From contig OZ024783.1 of NCBI GenBank assembly GCA_964017065.1, positions 3,996,816 through 4,060,815 of the forward strand: a stretch of DNA of 64,000 nt. The letters are read 5' to 3'. This DNA comes from Haliclona indistincta (Eukaryota; Porifera; Demospongiae; Haplosclerida; Chalinidae). Positions 1 through 13,449 of the stretch are shown piece after piece (position 1 is the first letter of the stretch; every line of letters starts with the position of its first letter). The translations under genes and the position numbers were made by a program. The notes under the pieces are model-generated. The model worked only from the letters and a program-made list of their open reading frames with translations. It made no database searches and was not told where the DNA came from.

Positions 1-1174
1 GACACTATTCTTGGTCTTTACAGGGACAGTCATCATTGCTGCTGTGGGTGGTGGGATCTTAGGAGCAGCTGCAATGCTGGGCATCATCACTGTCATCATC
101 ATAGTCATCTCTATATACTTGTACAAAAGGTGAGGAATTCGCCAGCAAATTATTAATAGCACAATGCGAGTACAAATTCTGGAGACAGCAAAAAGCCTTA
201 GTTAAAAGCTTCGATTATAAATGATAGCCTCATAGCACTATCAAGTTAAAGTTATAGACTCAGTTTGCCCTTGAAGCCTGATCACCGGTAAAATATTAAA
301 ACTATTTTTGGGTGAAAAATTGGGTTTCCACGTGATTTTATTTAGAGCTGAAATTGCATTCTAGTTCTTTACCTTGAAGTGGTATAGTGATGTGGTGTCA
401 GTGGTCCTGTTATATCTTTAGCAAAGCTCCCATCACTACAGATTTCACACAATGCTTTTGTGAACTAGGCTCTTTCTACTCTATGTCTGTTTCTGCACTG
501 TACAGCATATTGTGCTACAAGTTATAGACAACATACATTTGTTCATTATTATTATGTCTCTTCACAATAGACAGAAGAGACTGCAGACAATCCTACCACC
601 ACCTGTACCCAGCAGTGGTACCACAGACAATGCAAATGTGTACAGTCGTGCTGAGTACTGTACAGTGGAGCCAACACCTTATGAGGCACCAGTGGTTACA
701 CTAACACGACCAACAATATCACAGCCAATAAATACGAGTGGACCACAAGCACTTTACGAGGAACCGCTGAGGAGCTTTGCTGAGTACGAAGTAGCCGTCA
801 GCACAGGAACAAACAGTCCTCACAACATGTACTCTTCTGTGGACGAAGCTAAAGAGGAAGCTCATCAATACGCCTCACTACATCCAGCTACCATTGATAG
901 AGAGGAGCATGTGTATACTCCACCACTAGTGAGGACTACCAGTCCAGCTAGCCCACAGCACCAACACACCTACACCTCACTGGAGCAAGGGAAGAGAGTG
1001 ACAGAGACTAAGGTAGCAGCAGATCAGAGTAACGATATTGAATCAAGTGATAGTGAAGATGAACCAGCTGCTCACACATACTGTACACTAGAGATGAACC
1101 ACAAAGAAGACAAGAAACCACCAAAAGAACACACCTACTTCACATTAGACAAAGACATACTGAACAAAATTTAA
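1..1174 (+). CDS. 3' end of a single-pass membrane receptor with repeated tyrosine motifs (partial)
   Basis: Two exons are visible. The first is 24-129, after the acceptor tctttacag, and ends at donor AAAAG|GTGAGG. It encodes a transmembrane helix rich in Gly, Ala and Ile (GGGILGAAA core) ending in LYKR. The second is 571-1174, after acceptor ttcacaatag, and supplies the cytoplasmic tail to the stop. The AG|A codon joins across the intron in phase 2, while the TM exon is entered in phase 1. The tail has about ten tyrosines, including four copies of a HxYxxL pattern (HQYASL, HTYTSL, HTYCTL, HTYFTL), which resemble SH2-binding or ITIM-like sites. The ectodomain lies left of the window, so the ligand and family are unknown. 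The gene is convergent with the minus-strand GTPase gene that ends at 1344. Confidence 0.7.
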
Positions 1175-1343
1175 TATCAAACTGAATAGTTACCAGAAAA
1201 AAGCACATCATAACTGCATCATAACATTATTTATTATACATGTTACTAATTTTTCCATAATTATTCTCAATGATACATGCATACGACTTTGACAATGAAA
1301 GTAGTTACAAGAAACAGGAATTAGGATTGCACGAGGTCTAGTA

Positions 1344-4300
1344 TTAGTAAAGAAACAATACACAAATAGCAAATACAGCAACAATGATTGTAGTCAGAGT
1401 TTCACAATAGTAGTTACGAAGAAACCTACGCAACAGCACCTTCATTTGGCGCCAACATGTGGCAGGGGCAGTGGGATTCTGTTCTGTGTTGAGTGGATCA
1501 GGATTCTGTTCTGTGTTGAGTGGATCAGGATTCTGTTCTGTGTTGAGTGGATCAGGATTCTGTTCTGTGTTGAGTGGATCGGGATTCTGTTCTGTGTTGA
1601 GTGGATCAGGATTCTGTTCTGTGTTGAGTGGATCGGGATTCTGTTCTGTGTTGAGTGGATCGGGATTCTGTTCTGTGTTAACTGGATCGGGATTCTGTTC
1701 TGTGTTGAGTGGATCGGGATTCTGTTCTGTGTTGAGTGGATCGGGATTCTGTTCTGTGTTAACTGGATCGAGGACTGTGGTATAAATAGAAACAATAATG
1801 ATGTCAATCAATGTTATAGTACCTTTTATGGGCAAAGCATGTATGTAGTCTCTTTCAATGTCACTGGCAACCCTGTTTTCATTTATTTCCTTCAATGCGT
1901 TGACTAGGTCAGTCCATGATGCGCCAGGTGAGTTCTTTAACCAAGCGACAAACACATGAATCTTGAGTCCGGGTACCCCTTCAGTATGAAAGGTTCGGTA
2001 AATGTCATCCAGTTGCGCCGGGTTGAGATCCAGTTGTATACCAAGTGGTCTCCAGTCACTAACATTCTTGCATGCTGTGATAAGGTTCTTTACATTAAGA
2101 GACTTCATATCTGCAGAATAATGAAATGAATTGACTTCTCTATAATACTTTACTTACTATGCTGTCTAGTAGCATCTTGAGTGATACCATCCTCCTCATC
2201 AATGCCTGCACTCGCGATCGTGTCTATAGTACAAAGATAATAATATTTCCTGTAATTAATTTTCTACGTTCTTATTGCATACCTGATGACAACCAACGAA
2301 ATTCCTTTTTCTTTAATGGACGTGCCTCTTTAATTTGTACACACTCAGCCTTATTATATGTACGTCGTCCTGATCGATCAAAATCAGCTTCATGACGATC
2401 TAATGCAGGTTTGCAGGGAATATGCCGAGAATCCGGTATTGGAGGACTGCAGGAGCAAGGAAAGGAGTCCTCGATAGTGATGCTCTCTGTATCAAAGTTG
2501 AGCCTCTTCTCCGTTTCAAGAATTGCCTTGTGGACATCCGATCGAATAAGAGAGTACTCGCTAATAATATTGAATGAGTAGTAGATTTCTAGCTGAAGTC
2601 GTCTCTCGAAGATGGTGACGTTACCTTTATTGCCAGAACGACGAAGTACAAAGATGTTCCTGTACTGTTGATCATCATGATCTATGCCAAAAGAGCGAGA
2701 TGACAAGAGCAAGACGATTAGTGTAGGAGAGAAGCCAGGAGGCAAGGGAACATAACCATGTGTTGTGCTATACAATCTCAGAATCAATGGATAAGGTGCT
2801 TTCGTACTTTTCTCGTCCTCTTCTACCTTTGTGGCATAGTTTAGTAAACATGGCATAAACAATGTTGGCGGTTGCTTGGAATGCTTGACAATGGCAACAG
2901 CTTTTACCTCACCAAGAAGATCGATAAATGCCTTAGCATTCAGTGGCTCTGGAAAAGTGAAGTTCTCTTCCAGGGTCTGTTGGGAAAAACTCCCATATTC
3001 TTTAAGTTTTCTTCTATCAGCAACAGTAAGTTGAAGCTTGAAGTGTTCTCGGAGATCCTTCTCATTTAAAAAAGACAAACTAATTAGTTTCGATACTAGT
3101 TCAAAGATAGGCTTAAGATCTATAATAACAAAATTATCGAGTGTATCTGTCGGGTAGTGTAAGAGGAGGTTGAGGTTGTGAAAAAAGTCTATTGCATCCC
3201 TGGTCTCCTGCTCATTCATATTCAGTGAACTACCAATATCCAGACACTCCTGCAGTGATAGAATGGCTCTCTGCTCTGCTTTAGACTGTATACTTAGGCA
3301 AAGATAAAACCCAAACCAAATCACCTTTATGTCGAATTTTAATGGCGGGCTTTTACGAATTAGCGATCGTAACTCTTGCCTGTATTCCTTTCTCTGTTTG
3401 TCATCACTGGTAATTGCATTGATGGGAACAATATCTTCACGAATTTGAAGATCCTCATAAGCTTTTAGGTTCTGGGCTAGCTTAGAATTCTTTTCCTCAA
3501 GTGACTCGCTCTTACACTCGTCTATTTTGTCAGCAAATGTACCAATGACAGCAAAACATGCATTCCTACGACAATCTGATGACTGGACCAGAGAGGGATG
3601 AAAGGAAGACATCGACTTAACGAGAGACTCAAGCAGTTGCTCATGTGAGCACTGGAGCTTTGCCATATCAGTCATGTCAATACCTCTTATACAATACGAT
3701 AACTTTGGGATATTATCTAACCGTTCATTAAGCTTCAGAGTGAATAAGGCAAGACACTTGTTGCGGACAAAGAGAGGGAAGACATCCAGATAGTTTGGTT
3801 GACCACCAGAGTCAGAAATTAGTATCAATCTAGTGCTAAAGAGGCTTGATGATCCACGGATCTTTGACAATAGCTGAATGATGTCTTTTAATCTTGGAGG
3901 AATTTTGTCTTCGTGCTTAGTTGCAGATATGTCTTCAGTAGTAGAAGGGCGATAAGGAGATAACTGAGGAGGAAGACGAAAAGGAGAAGGAGAAAAAGGG
4001 CGAGAAAAAGGCAAAGAAGAGCGGGAGAGGTATGGAGTAGGCTGTGCTCCATGTTTAACCTCTGCAGTGCCAAGATTTTCAGCCCGACTTTTAACACTCC
4101 TATATAGTGTTTCAAGCATTTCTTTAGGAGTGAACTCCTCCCATTCCCCATCTTCAGTACTATCACTTTGTACTATGATGGAACACGATGGTGGCTCAGC
4201 GACGCCAGTGCTATGATGGTTCTTAACAAATGGTAGACCCATGGCTAGTCTCATAACTGATGTTTTTCCTGTAGCAGGAAAGCCATGTATACTGACATTA

Positions 4301-4355
4301 GAGATACTGACAGTGACGTTACGACCTAACTTGTCCCTGGCTTCATCAATATCAA
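1344..4355 (-). CDS. Roc-like GTPase, COR-like region, Death domain, tail anchor
   Basis: Exons on the minus strand are 4355-2283, 2223-2158, 2110-1823 and 1774-1344, all with GT-AG borders and phase-1 joins. The first exon reads a P-loop, GFPATGKTS, upstream of any in-frame Met used by simple ORF calling. It continues through a Pro/Ser-rich insert, a G3-like DSGGQ and a G4-like TFADK, then a COR-like region of about 350 residues. The exon at 2110 encodes a Death domain (ITACKNVSDWRPLGIQLDL and on). The last exon encodes eleven copies of DPLNTEQNP, then CWRQM and a hydrophobic C-terminus suited to a tail anchor. The 48-nt intron at 1822-1775 is a multiple of three, so retention would keep the frame. 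Known Roc-COR-Death proteins act as switch-like signalling platforms; membrane placement here is inferred. The 5' end at 4355 starts in phase 1 and so needs an upstream exon, probably the ankyrin gene at 7021-9863. Confidence 0.75.
1473..1771 (-). repeat. 27-bp minisatellite inside the coding exon
   Basis: Eleven near-perfect 27-bp units encode DP(L/V)NTEQNP between the Death domain and the C-terminal anchor. Variation is mostly silent or Leu/Val, so the reading frame is kept. The unit also reads open in other frames, and those ORFs are shadows. Confidence 0.9.
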
Positions 4356-4767
4356 CTGCATGGTGTATGAAAGAAAATGATTATTACATAAGTGCAGTAA
4401 AATTAATTAGTTTAAGAAGTGTAAAACAAATTTTTAATTTTGTCAACAATAGTGAAAAGATCCATGGGAACCTAAAGATGCACTATTTAAAATGCAATTT
4501 GCAGTATTATACCACCATGTAGCTGTAATATCACATACGAGCATTGCTTGGCAAATCATTTGGAACTTGAATACCTGCACAGATGACATACGAGCTTGCC
4601 CGAGCAGTTGTAGCTTTGAATGTTTCACACAACTAAAAAGTGGTTACAATCGATCATGCTCAGTCATCACAGGGCGAGCTCGTTGGTTGCTCTGCGATGG
4701 CTAACACTACATTGCCTTGCTGCACACAGCAACAATACAGGTCCAACCTGTATTATACATTATAACA

Positions 4768-5336
4768 AAATCAAAGGGATGTAGAGATGGTAGATTAGCA
4801 ATGAAGAAATCTCTCACTGGCCCACAATGTAAATCAACAAGGAGGTAGAATGTAATGGTACAGCAAATTTCAAGTTACCTGTTGTGTGGTGAAATGCAAA
4901 TTGATAATGTTACACACATGCATGCAGCATAGCAAAGAAGTTGCTGAAAAAAAATGCTTGTAGCATAGCGGCGCACATTGCTTGGGCTGAGCAAAGCCTA
5001 ACCTATCCTATCCAGATAAAGCATGGACTGTACTTTGTGCATTGAAAAATAGGGCTTAAAACTGTGAATTGCAATTGGCTGTATCTGGCTAATAGACCAT
5101 GCATCACTACATCAGTGGCTGCTGTACAGGGTTGTTAGCTGTTGACTATTAGCGGCCTGCATGAAATGATATAAACAACCACTGATGTAGAGATGCATGG
5201 TCCAAAATATACACCAGTCAATCATGTTATCATTCCATGATACATGTACCTGACCTCCTTGTTGGTTTACATTGTGGGCCAGTGACAGATTTCTTCATTG
5301 CTAATCTACCGGGACATCCCTACATACCTTTGATTT
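4768..5336. repeat. Fold-back MITE, family A
   Basis: The two ends, beginning AAATCAAAGG and followed by a stretch around CCCACAATGTAAA, are inverted copies of each other over about 70 bp. An inner inverted pair surrounds CACTACATCAGTGG. The same sequences recur at 11671-14862, so this is a repeat family. No coding capacity was seen. It lies in the intron between the ankyrin-GTPase exons (7021 and up) and the second GTPase exon (4355). Confidence 0.75.
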
Positions 5337-5825
5337 GATTAGAAAACTTCTTAATTTTCTTGTTTGTGTACTTTTTAACATTTTCAGAGAGTTTTCAATT
5401 TTTGGTGCATTTCAAGATGTGCATGCTAAGTCTTTTTATTTTAACACCGTTAAGTTGTAGATAGTTTTTGTATTTGTAGCCCAAATGCTTGTACATGTAT
5501 AGTCCTAAAATTCTTAAAAATCCAGAACTACTAGCTCCTCCAAGCATGCTCTGCATACGAGCCACACCCCCTACTCCTGCAGAGTCCTGATACTACACAA
5601 GCTTAGTCGCTGAGCTGTTTCTGAACACTCCAGACTCTACCTTGAGCTCTGTACATACCAACCCCACTGTATTCTGTAGACAATTTGTAGTTCTACTACT
5701 ACTAGTGTTGCCTAGTAAGCAGTAGAGTGATGATCCTACACTATTTACCGTATGTTTTCTAAACTTTCACCGCAAAATAAATAATTTCAGCTTTGCTTGT
5801 CCAATAATTATTAATTTTTGAAGTA
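5337..5825. other. Noncoding, nothing recognised
   Basis: AT-rich sequence between two MITEs. No conserved ORF, RNA gene or repeat was recognised by eye. If the ankyrin and GTPase halves form one gene, this is intron. Confidence 0.4.
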
Positions 5826-6001
5826 CAGTTGTTTTCGAAGATCTTGCATAACGGAAGTGAAAGCGGAAGTGTGACGCTGGCAAATCAAATGCACTTTTCG
5901 TCACGTGTACAGGTTGAGTTAGTCACGCTTACGTGCGTTTGATTGGCCAAAGTCATACTTCCGCTTTCGCTTCCATTATGCAAGATCTTTGCAAACAACT
6001 G
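5826..6001. mobile_element. 176-bp palindromic MITE with TA target duplication
   Basis: The terminal inverted repeats begin CAGTTGTTTTCGAAGATC on the left, with the inverse at the right (GATCTTTGCAAACAACTG). Both ends are flanked by TA. The interior repeats the GGAAGTGAAAGCGGAAGT region as an inverse. TA flanks suggest Tc1/mariner-type mobilisation. Confidence 0.8.
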
Positions 6002-6229
6002 TAATTGGGCAGAAGTTCCAGAAGCGCCGAATAATTGGAGGTGTGGCGACGAGCACGTGTTTTGAACGAGAACTCTAAAGCTCTTTTCCATGAAGTACAG
6101 GACTTTTCACGTCGGGCTTTTAGCTTACTATGACGAAGAACCAAAGCGCTTGCTGAAATTTGGAGGTTTTAGTACGCATTTCAGCAACAAGGTGCCGATA
6201 AATAGGAGGTGCCCAATCTTTAGAAGATA

Positions 6230-6580
6230 CATCGTAGTCACTGACCACAAGATGGCGTCTAACACTTAGCTGAAAACGGATCGCGATTAAGAAATCGTGG
6301 AGTTAATATCACTGTTTCGCTATAAAAAAGCAGAAGAATTCATGACTGTTCATGGGCGTTTTGTTCTGGGTGCTGCTTGCGTTAAGGCTCTAGGTGAGCT
6401 GAACAAAGATGAAAGAAGAAAGAAGAAAGGAAGATGACGAACCTCGATTTTCACTGGTTCCAAAGAACAGATCTAAGTAGACGCGCACATTTCACCAACA
6501 AGTGAAATATCAGCGTTTGAACGCTAATGTAGCTGCCCTCTTGTTTTCCGTTCATGCCCACATAGGGATGCACTATCATG
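6230..6580 (-). repeat. Diverged dispersed repeat, inverse of 10850-11270
   Basis: The stretch running from AGATGGCGTCTAACACTTAG to about AACGCTAATG matches the reverse complement of 10850-11270 with many small differences. Shared blocks are the GAAATATCAGCGTTTGAACG motif and the AAGAAAGAAGAAA run. The pair brackets the ankyrin-GTPase exons in opposite orientation. Confidence 0.6.
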
Positions 6581-6695
6581 AGCCCCTAATAAATACGCAG
6601 TCGATGATGCATCAGAACGAGTTTCACGTTGCTAGCTTTTCTCTCTTGCAAGTTACAAGGCGAGTATAATGAGTACATTAATATTCATAGAAACA

Positions 6696-6991
6696 GTATA
6701 CGTGTTTTTGGTGTGAACTGCACGCCTCGTTCAGACACAATAAAATAATAATTGATTATTATGCCTATTTTCACTGAATAACATTACAAATTTGGTTGGC
6801 AATGATGGTGATGCAAGATACAAGATACTGGGTCGTCTGGACCAGGCGGCTAACTTGTTGTTCCGTTGTTGGCGTCTCGAATTTGTGCCAACAATTCAGC
6901 AATGCAACTCGGCGCCGACCAAAAATGGGTGTAACATCGATTTTTTTATGAGCGCCGCAGGCGGTGCGATTCACACCGAAGACATGTATAC
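6696..6991. mobile_element. Short TIR element, about 300 bp
   Basis: The ends are related inverted repeats: GTATACGTGTTTTTGGTGTG on the left, and at the right the inverse of GTATACATGTCTTCGGTGTG. No clear target duplication was found. It sits next to the donor of the ankyrin-GTPase exon at 7021. Confidence 0.55.
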
Positions 6992-7020
6992 CGCCACCAT
7001 AATGAATTAACTATGCTTAC

Positions 7021-9863
7021 ATAATGCGCCATTAGGAACTTCTGAATCAGATAAGTCCACAACACTTGCTGGTTCTTGTGCAGTAGTTGCAGGACTAGAT
7101 TCTGATTGAGGAGAAAGAAGATATTGAGATGCTCTTGTAGGCTTAACTGCTATTGCTGCAAATAAACACATTACATGAATTGCATTACATCAATGTGTAG
7201 CTTTACCTTCCACAATAACAGATTTTTCGACCGAATCTTGATCAATTCCTGCCACTACCTAGTTTGTTATAGAATGATCAGTAAATCATAACAATCACAC
7301 ATTTAGTACTCACCAGAAGATTTCTTCCTGTGAATATACTCATACTGTCCAGATGTTTTTTCAAGCTTAAGCGACTCTGTGACTCCAGCTGAGGCTGCTG
7401 ACAGCACTCCCTCACCTCATTGAGGAGGGCAGAGGAGACTGGCTGGTCACTCTTGCTGCTGTCCATCAGTTCACGCACAGAGGAGGGACTCAAGAGATGA
7501 TAAGGTTCAAAGTATACAGCTTTTTCAGTTGAGAGCTGGTTGCTGCCATTTTTGTAACTAAGAACACTTGACTTACGGCTAAGTATAGAGCTGGCTACAT
7601 CTGCTATGGTGAAAAGATCTGACTCACGAAGACGGTCTAATGGACATTGTTGGAGTAGAGAGGGTGAGATGAGACACTCTAATGTGTCCAGGTCTGGAGC
7701 AAGTTCTTTTTGAAGATCTAGAACCAGTCTGATCACAGCACTGCGATGCTTGCTGTACTCCACTGGTCTGGTGATGTCCTTGTTGTGGTACATGGTCACT
7801 ACCACCCAACGATTTTGCTGGATAACCTCCACTACTGTCCTGATACCATTAATATTATTCCATGAAATACCATTTTTCCACACAGTACACCTTTTCTCAA
7901 GTCCATAAAGATTGTGACTTTTATAGTATCCTTTACTAGGCAGAGGAAATGTGTAGGCCAGACGAAGAAGAAGAACATGAAGAAATCGACTAGTGAGAAA
8001 TTGATACTCATAGTCCATGCAGCCTATACACCATCCAAAGCAAACTTGCTGAGAATATGATTGCTGAATTTTACTAGTAAGGGCTTGTGGTCGCTCAACA
8101 GATAGCAAACAAGGAAAGAAGAGATTATTGTCAGTCATACCAGTACCATCGATTGTGGTAAGATTTGTTTTGACATCAGACAAGTTCACAGGACAGCAGA
8201 ACTCTAGTCTGATCATGAGTTGTACTAACATTTCTGAATCATACTGGGAGAACAGCTCTGATAGGGATGACACACGTATTATACCAGTAGTGCTAGCAAT
8301 TGGATGATATCCTCTGAAGTATTTTGGTTCAAAAAGCACACTATTAACATCCTTCAATATGACCTCTGTCTTTACTATTACCCAGCTCTTTGTTTGACAA
8401 TCATTGTTTCTGAGGTAGATAATTAAACTTTTATCACCTAAGTACTCCAACATGTCACTAAGAAGAGATCTGTCTGGAGGTATAAGTGATTCCTCTTCAG
8501 TATGAAAATGTAAAATAAGCTCATCAAATTGACAAGCTATTTTGTTTAGCTTTGTTTGAAGAAATGAATAAAGCATGTGGCAGTACACACTCACAGGAGG
8601 TGAATAAGTAGATATGGTATTTTGGCAGTGGGAAAGAAGAGAGAAGAATCCGCTCTCGATATTGCTGTCACTGAGTTTGTGGCAATCCATTCCAACAAAA
8701 CCTTCGTAATTAAAATGTTTCACTCTTCTGACCATCAAATCTTGAACTAGATTAGACTTTGCTAGCAGTTCCTGCTCACTAAGAATATCAGTATGACTGC
8801 CAACCACTACAATACATGACTGATCATTGGCTTTTGATGTCACATTCTCTATGAATGTAAGCCAATAATGTATAGCTTGTGCTATCTCTTCTTCACTCCT
8901 GCTAAGGTCAACTACGTTGATGAAGATAACAGCTGGTGTCGTTTGCATCACAGTCTCCATAATAACACTTTGACTAAAGTAGTACTCTGATTGACCTGCC
9001 AAGTCATACAGTACCATGTTGCCGATTTTTACACTCTTAATAAGAAAGGAATGTATGCCAGCAGCTGCCTTAGTTACTTCTTCATTCTCATCATACATAC
9101 AATAACCACTAGCTGATTTCTCCACAATAATCTTAGCAAGGGAAGTTTTTCCTGCTCCACTGCTTCCTATGAGAACTGCCTTTGTGAATGAGTGAATAGG
9201 ATAGTCTCTTCTTGATTTAAGTATTGGCTGAAACAAATTTAACAGCTCATAGCTATTGTCACTTAGTTCAGCATAGTCAACTGGTGTATGTCCATAAATG
9301 TCTATACTCAAAGCATCAACCCTTATATCTTGCAAAAGATATCTTACTGCAAACGTGTGGCCATTGTGGCTAGCCATGTGCAGTGGACACATGTTTCTAC
9401 AGTCAACAACAGCAGGATCACAACCTAGCTCTGTTAGAAGATACTGGATGATACTCATGTGGCCATTCTCACAAGCATAATGCAGTGGTATCATACCATA
9501 TCGTCCTTTACAGTTTGGATCACAGTGTTGCTCAGTGATAAGGTACTTTACCACTAACAAGCTACCACCATAAGCAGTATAGTGCAATGGAGTTTGTTTC
9601 TGGCTATCACAGCATTGACTGCTGCAGCCATACTTGTCTATCAGGATTGTTACCATATCCATCCAGCCATTGAGTGCTGCCAAGTGCAGCAAAGAAACAT
9701 TAGTGGATATAGAGTCTGGTATATGAGGTACTATATTATAAGATGTTCGTACAGCAGCAGGTTGCTGCAGGCTAGGAAGTAATTGCAATGCTACATCATG
9801 GCTTCCTTGCTTGAAGGCCTCTAGACACACAAGCTCCGCGTCATTATGATCATTGACTTCCAT
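7021..9863 (-). CDS. Ankyrin repeats, Roc-like GTPase, COR-like region, linker
   Basis: The main exon is 9863-7314, with an ATG start. It has about five ankyrin repeats (residues 55-215, TPLHY and PLHYA cores), then a P-loop, GSSGAGKTS (about 240), a G3 DLAGQ, a G4-like GSHTD, and a COR-like region to about residue 850. It ends CTTCTG|GTGAGT in phase 0. Two short exons follow: 7258-7207 (VVAGIDQDSVEKSV) and 7155-7021, the second ending in the linker EPASVVDLSDSEVPNGAL in phase 1. That linker resembles the one before a Death domain in the CARD-GTPase gene (EEPVSIVDLS). No stop follows in these exons, so the protein must continue. The exon at 4355 is phase-compatible and is the nearest candidate. 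Ankyrin-GTPase-COR resembles ROCO-type signalling proteins; the ligand is unknown. Confidence 0.8.
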
Positions 9864-11670
9864 GTCTCTTCCTCAAGAACTGAAGATATATGATGTGATG
9901 TGAACTTCTTTGCGCAATAATGAAGTTATAAAAACTGTTTATTACATGTATATAACACATTATACATAATTGTGAGCAGATTAGGGAAAATGGGACATTT
10001 CGCTCCTGTAACTTTTGAATGCACACCTGTTTCTAAATAGCTGTACCAAGGGCTTATCGAGCCACGAAGTGGCGAGAGGGCATGCAACTAACGTAGACAG
10101 CAATGCGCAGAGTGTTAGTATAAATACAATTCAATAAGTTAATGTTTCCGGTTTGTTACGTGCACAAGTATGATCTGATAAGAGCATGCGATTATACACT
10201 GTACTAATATATCGATGTCACCATCGATACTGCACAGCGGCGTGCATGAAGCAAAGAGATAGATGGACCCAGGGAACGGTTCTGGAGAATGGCAATGCTG
10301 TCTCAATAGGTGTTTTAGATGTAATAGATCCAGGTAAACTGCTAGTATGCTTATCCATTAGCACTGAGTCACTAGCTGCCACCTGTGATATGCACTGCCG
10401 CCCTTTTGGTAACTGAAATTCAGGACGCACCGGTAAACTTTTATGAACGTCAAAGTTTATTATATACGGATATCCATTGTAACACTTAGCACTATGCCGT
10501 CTACACTACAGTATTCAGAGTTTCACGCCCTCTTGCCGCTAAGGTTCGATGAGCTTTGCTGCTACTCAGTAGAACATTACTGAAAATTTTGATCATTCTG
10601 CTTGCTGTACATCAAGTTTTAGAGGTATGGTACTAAATTGGCTGAATGGCAGCATGTTGAAAACCTGCATTTGTTTGAAAATTGCAGGAGCGTAGTGACC
10701 GCTTTTCCAAAATCCGCTCACAATAATATCATTATAAATTAGGTCATTCTTTGCAGAGTTGATCATTTGTCATTTTTGAATTAGAGCAACCAAAAAGAAC
10801 ACAATGAATTGCTATTATTATTAGGGAGGCACGGTAGTGACTCCCTATGTAGGGTTGAACGAGAAAACAAAATGGCGGCTACATACAATGTATTAGCATT
10901 CAAACGCTGATATTTCACCTGGTGATGAATTTTGTACGTCCAAAGACACTTAGACCTGCTCTCTGGCGTTGCCCCATCTTACAGTAGCAAGGAGATTGCT
11001 CGAAATTGTTACTAAAGAGACGAACCAGAAAACGGTGAAAATCGAGTTTCGTCATCTACGTTTTCTTCTTCTTTCTTCAGCGCGCCTGGCGCCTTTACGC
11101 GAGCAGTGTAGAGACCAAAACACCCACGAAAAGTCGTGAAATTCTCCTGGCAGGTGCCTTTTGAACTTAGTTTTTAGCGAAACGGCGATATAAATTTCGC
11201 GATTTCTCGATTGTGATCCATTGTCAGCTAAGTGTTAGACGCCATTATTGTGATTGCGCAATACGCACATGACCAAGCAGTGGTTAGAGCACGTGACCAA
11301 GCACTAGGTTGAGTATCGCCTCGCCGTATGGATCACGGAGAACACATAATTGTCTGGAGTCTTCGAAGAATGATAAGCTCATATAAGATCACCTTTCTGC
11401 GCTAGCCAGGTAATTATAACTGCCGTACAGGTCTATAAACAAGTGTGGGCGGAGCTCACATGCACTGCGTCTGCATGCATGCATGCGTAGGCGAGCTGAT
11501 ATGCACAGCATAACAATTGTTTTTAGCTACTACATGTGTAGTTTAAATTTTTAATGATAAAGAAAAGCCATCAACAACAGGAAAACTAAACCATTGGTGG
11601 AAACAAAGATGGCTCAGTACGTGCATGATATTGAACTGCACTTCACTGAAAAAGAAAAAAGGACACAAAC
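9864..11670. other. Intergenic, repeat-derived, no gene seen
   Basis: Upstream of the ankyrin-GTPase start. Around 10055-10085 and 10535-10565 there is a weak inverted match (GGCGAGAGGGC against GCCCTCTTGCCGC), suggesting an old fold-back element. 10850-11270 is the inverse partner of 6230-6580. The small ORFs here show no recognisable domain. Confidence 0.45.
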
Positions 11671-12281
11671 AAGAAATTAAAAAGATTTCTATCGAAATCA
11701 AAAGGATGTAGGGTTGTCAAATCTACCACTGGTCCACAATGTAAACTAACAAGGAACAAAGCATGGAATGGTAACACGATTGACTTGCTAACAGACCATA
11801 GATCCCTACATCAGTGGCTGTTTATAAGATCAATATTTGTCACAAGCTGAATGTACGTCAGGTGTCAGTCAACAGCAATTAGCTGAACTAGCTATAGTCA
11901 ACCATAGCAGCCACTGATGTAGGGATCTATGGTCTGTTAGCAAGTCAATCGTGTTACCATTCCATGCTTTGTTCCTTGTTATACTGCGTTCACACAGGCA
12001 CAAGAGCGCGGGTCAGCTCGCATTGGTGCGCGCCAACTCGCTTCGAAATTTACTGTGTGAACACCTAAAAATCGAGCCGAGCCATGCCGAGTCGAGCTGG
12101 ATCAGCACACTTTGGAAAAGTGAGCTAGCATAGGATCTGTCCCGAGTTAACACGCGACGAGTGGCAGTGTGAACGTGAACTGGGCGCAGCCCGGCCTGGA
12201 AATTTCGAACACGCCCTGATTTCGTACTAGTGAGCACGTGTGTACGTATATACTACGTAGCTAGAAGCTGTTTGTCATTGC

Positions 12282-12810
12282 GTGGACGGAAAGGTGACCT
12301 TGTCGCTCATAGAAGAGTGGGGCGATGAAAAGATCCCAGAGCAATTGGAGGGCTGTACAAGAAACAAGGCAATATACGAAAAGGTAGCGCATGCTCTGGA
12401 TGCTTCAGGACACTCTTGTACTGCAGTGCAATGCCGAGAAAAAATAAAGAAGCTGAAGAGAGATTACAGAAATATGAAGGATAATAATGGTAAAACAGGT
12501 CGAGGAAGAAAGAAATGGCATTTTTATGATAAAATGGATGAAATCTTGGGCGACAGACCTGCTACTACTCCGCCTGTTGTTGTCCATACATCGGCTGAAG
12601 TGCTTTGTGCAATTGAAAAGAATAATATTACTGAAAATGGTGAGGAAAGAAGTGATCGAAGTATCCGATCCTGATCATGAGTTAGAGGAAGACAACGAAG
12701 AAGAGAACATAGTAGCCCTAGGCCTTCCCGATACTTCGTTTGAAAAGTTCGACCCTAATAAGAAAGGAAAGAAAGATAATGGTACAAATAACACGACCAA
12801 CTCGCAGTGA
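12282..12810 (+). pseudogene. Harbinger Myb/SANT-like DNA-binding protein, decayed
   Basis: The ORF opens at a GTG with no in-frame ATG. The expected WTE start of the Myb-like domain is in another frame just upstream, which suggests a frameshift near 12290. The body (LIEEWGDEKIPEQLEG, then AVQCREKIKKLKRDYRNMK) has the tryptophan/basic pattern of Harbinger-associated SANT proteins. The acidic C-terminal part (DPDHELEEDNEEEN) continues in a different frame after about 12655. In intact elements this protein is thought to bring the nuclease to DNA. Domain assignment is by resemblance only. Confidence 0.65.
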
Positions 12811-13449
12811 AGCTATTGAAAAGTCGAGCTGTTTTGAAAATGGCAAAACTGCAGGAGGAAAGTGATATGCGGTACTTGGAAGTAGAATAAAAAAGGCTGA
12901 AATTCGAGGAACGCATGCTTGAGATGGAAGATAGAAGGCGAAAAGAAAACATGGAACGAGAGAAAAGAGAAGAATGAGAATTTCAGTTTAAGGTATATGA
13001 ATTAGTAATAGTCATATCTAAAATTATCTCAAATTCTTTAGGTTCTACAGCTGATGTACGGCAATAGGCAGCCTGTACCACCAATGCATTCACCATTGCC
13101 ACATAATTCATTTCCTGGATAGAATGTACAACCCCCGCAATTCTCATCATCACCTAGATCACACTACTCAAGTTTTCCAACTGAATCTGATCAACAAATT
13201 ATTTATTTGATCACAATAATATTTTGGAATCATTTATTTAAGAAAAAATGATTCATTTCAAGTATTGCACTAGCTCATCACGAATAATATCAGCAGGTGT
13301 GCTACTGTGTGATGGCCTTGTGTATGGGATAGCTCCTGGTTGGTCTTCTGCCATGTCTTCTAGCTAAGTACGAGAAAAAGACTCCCCGTGAACCTCGCAT
13401 ATGTTGTGAAGGATACAACATGCCAAAACCACCGGTGGTACTCTCGAAA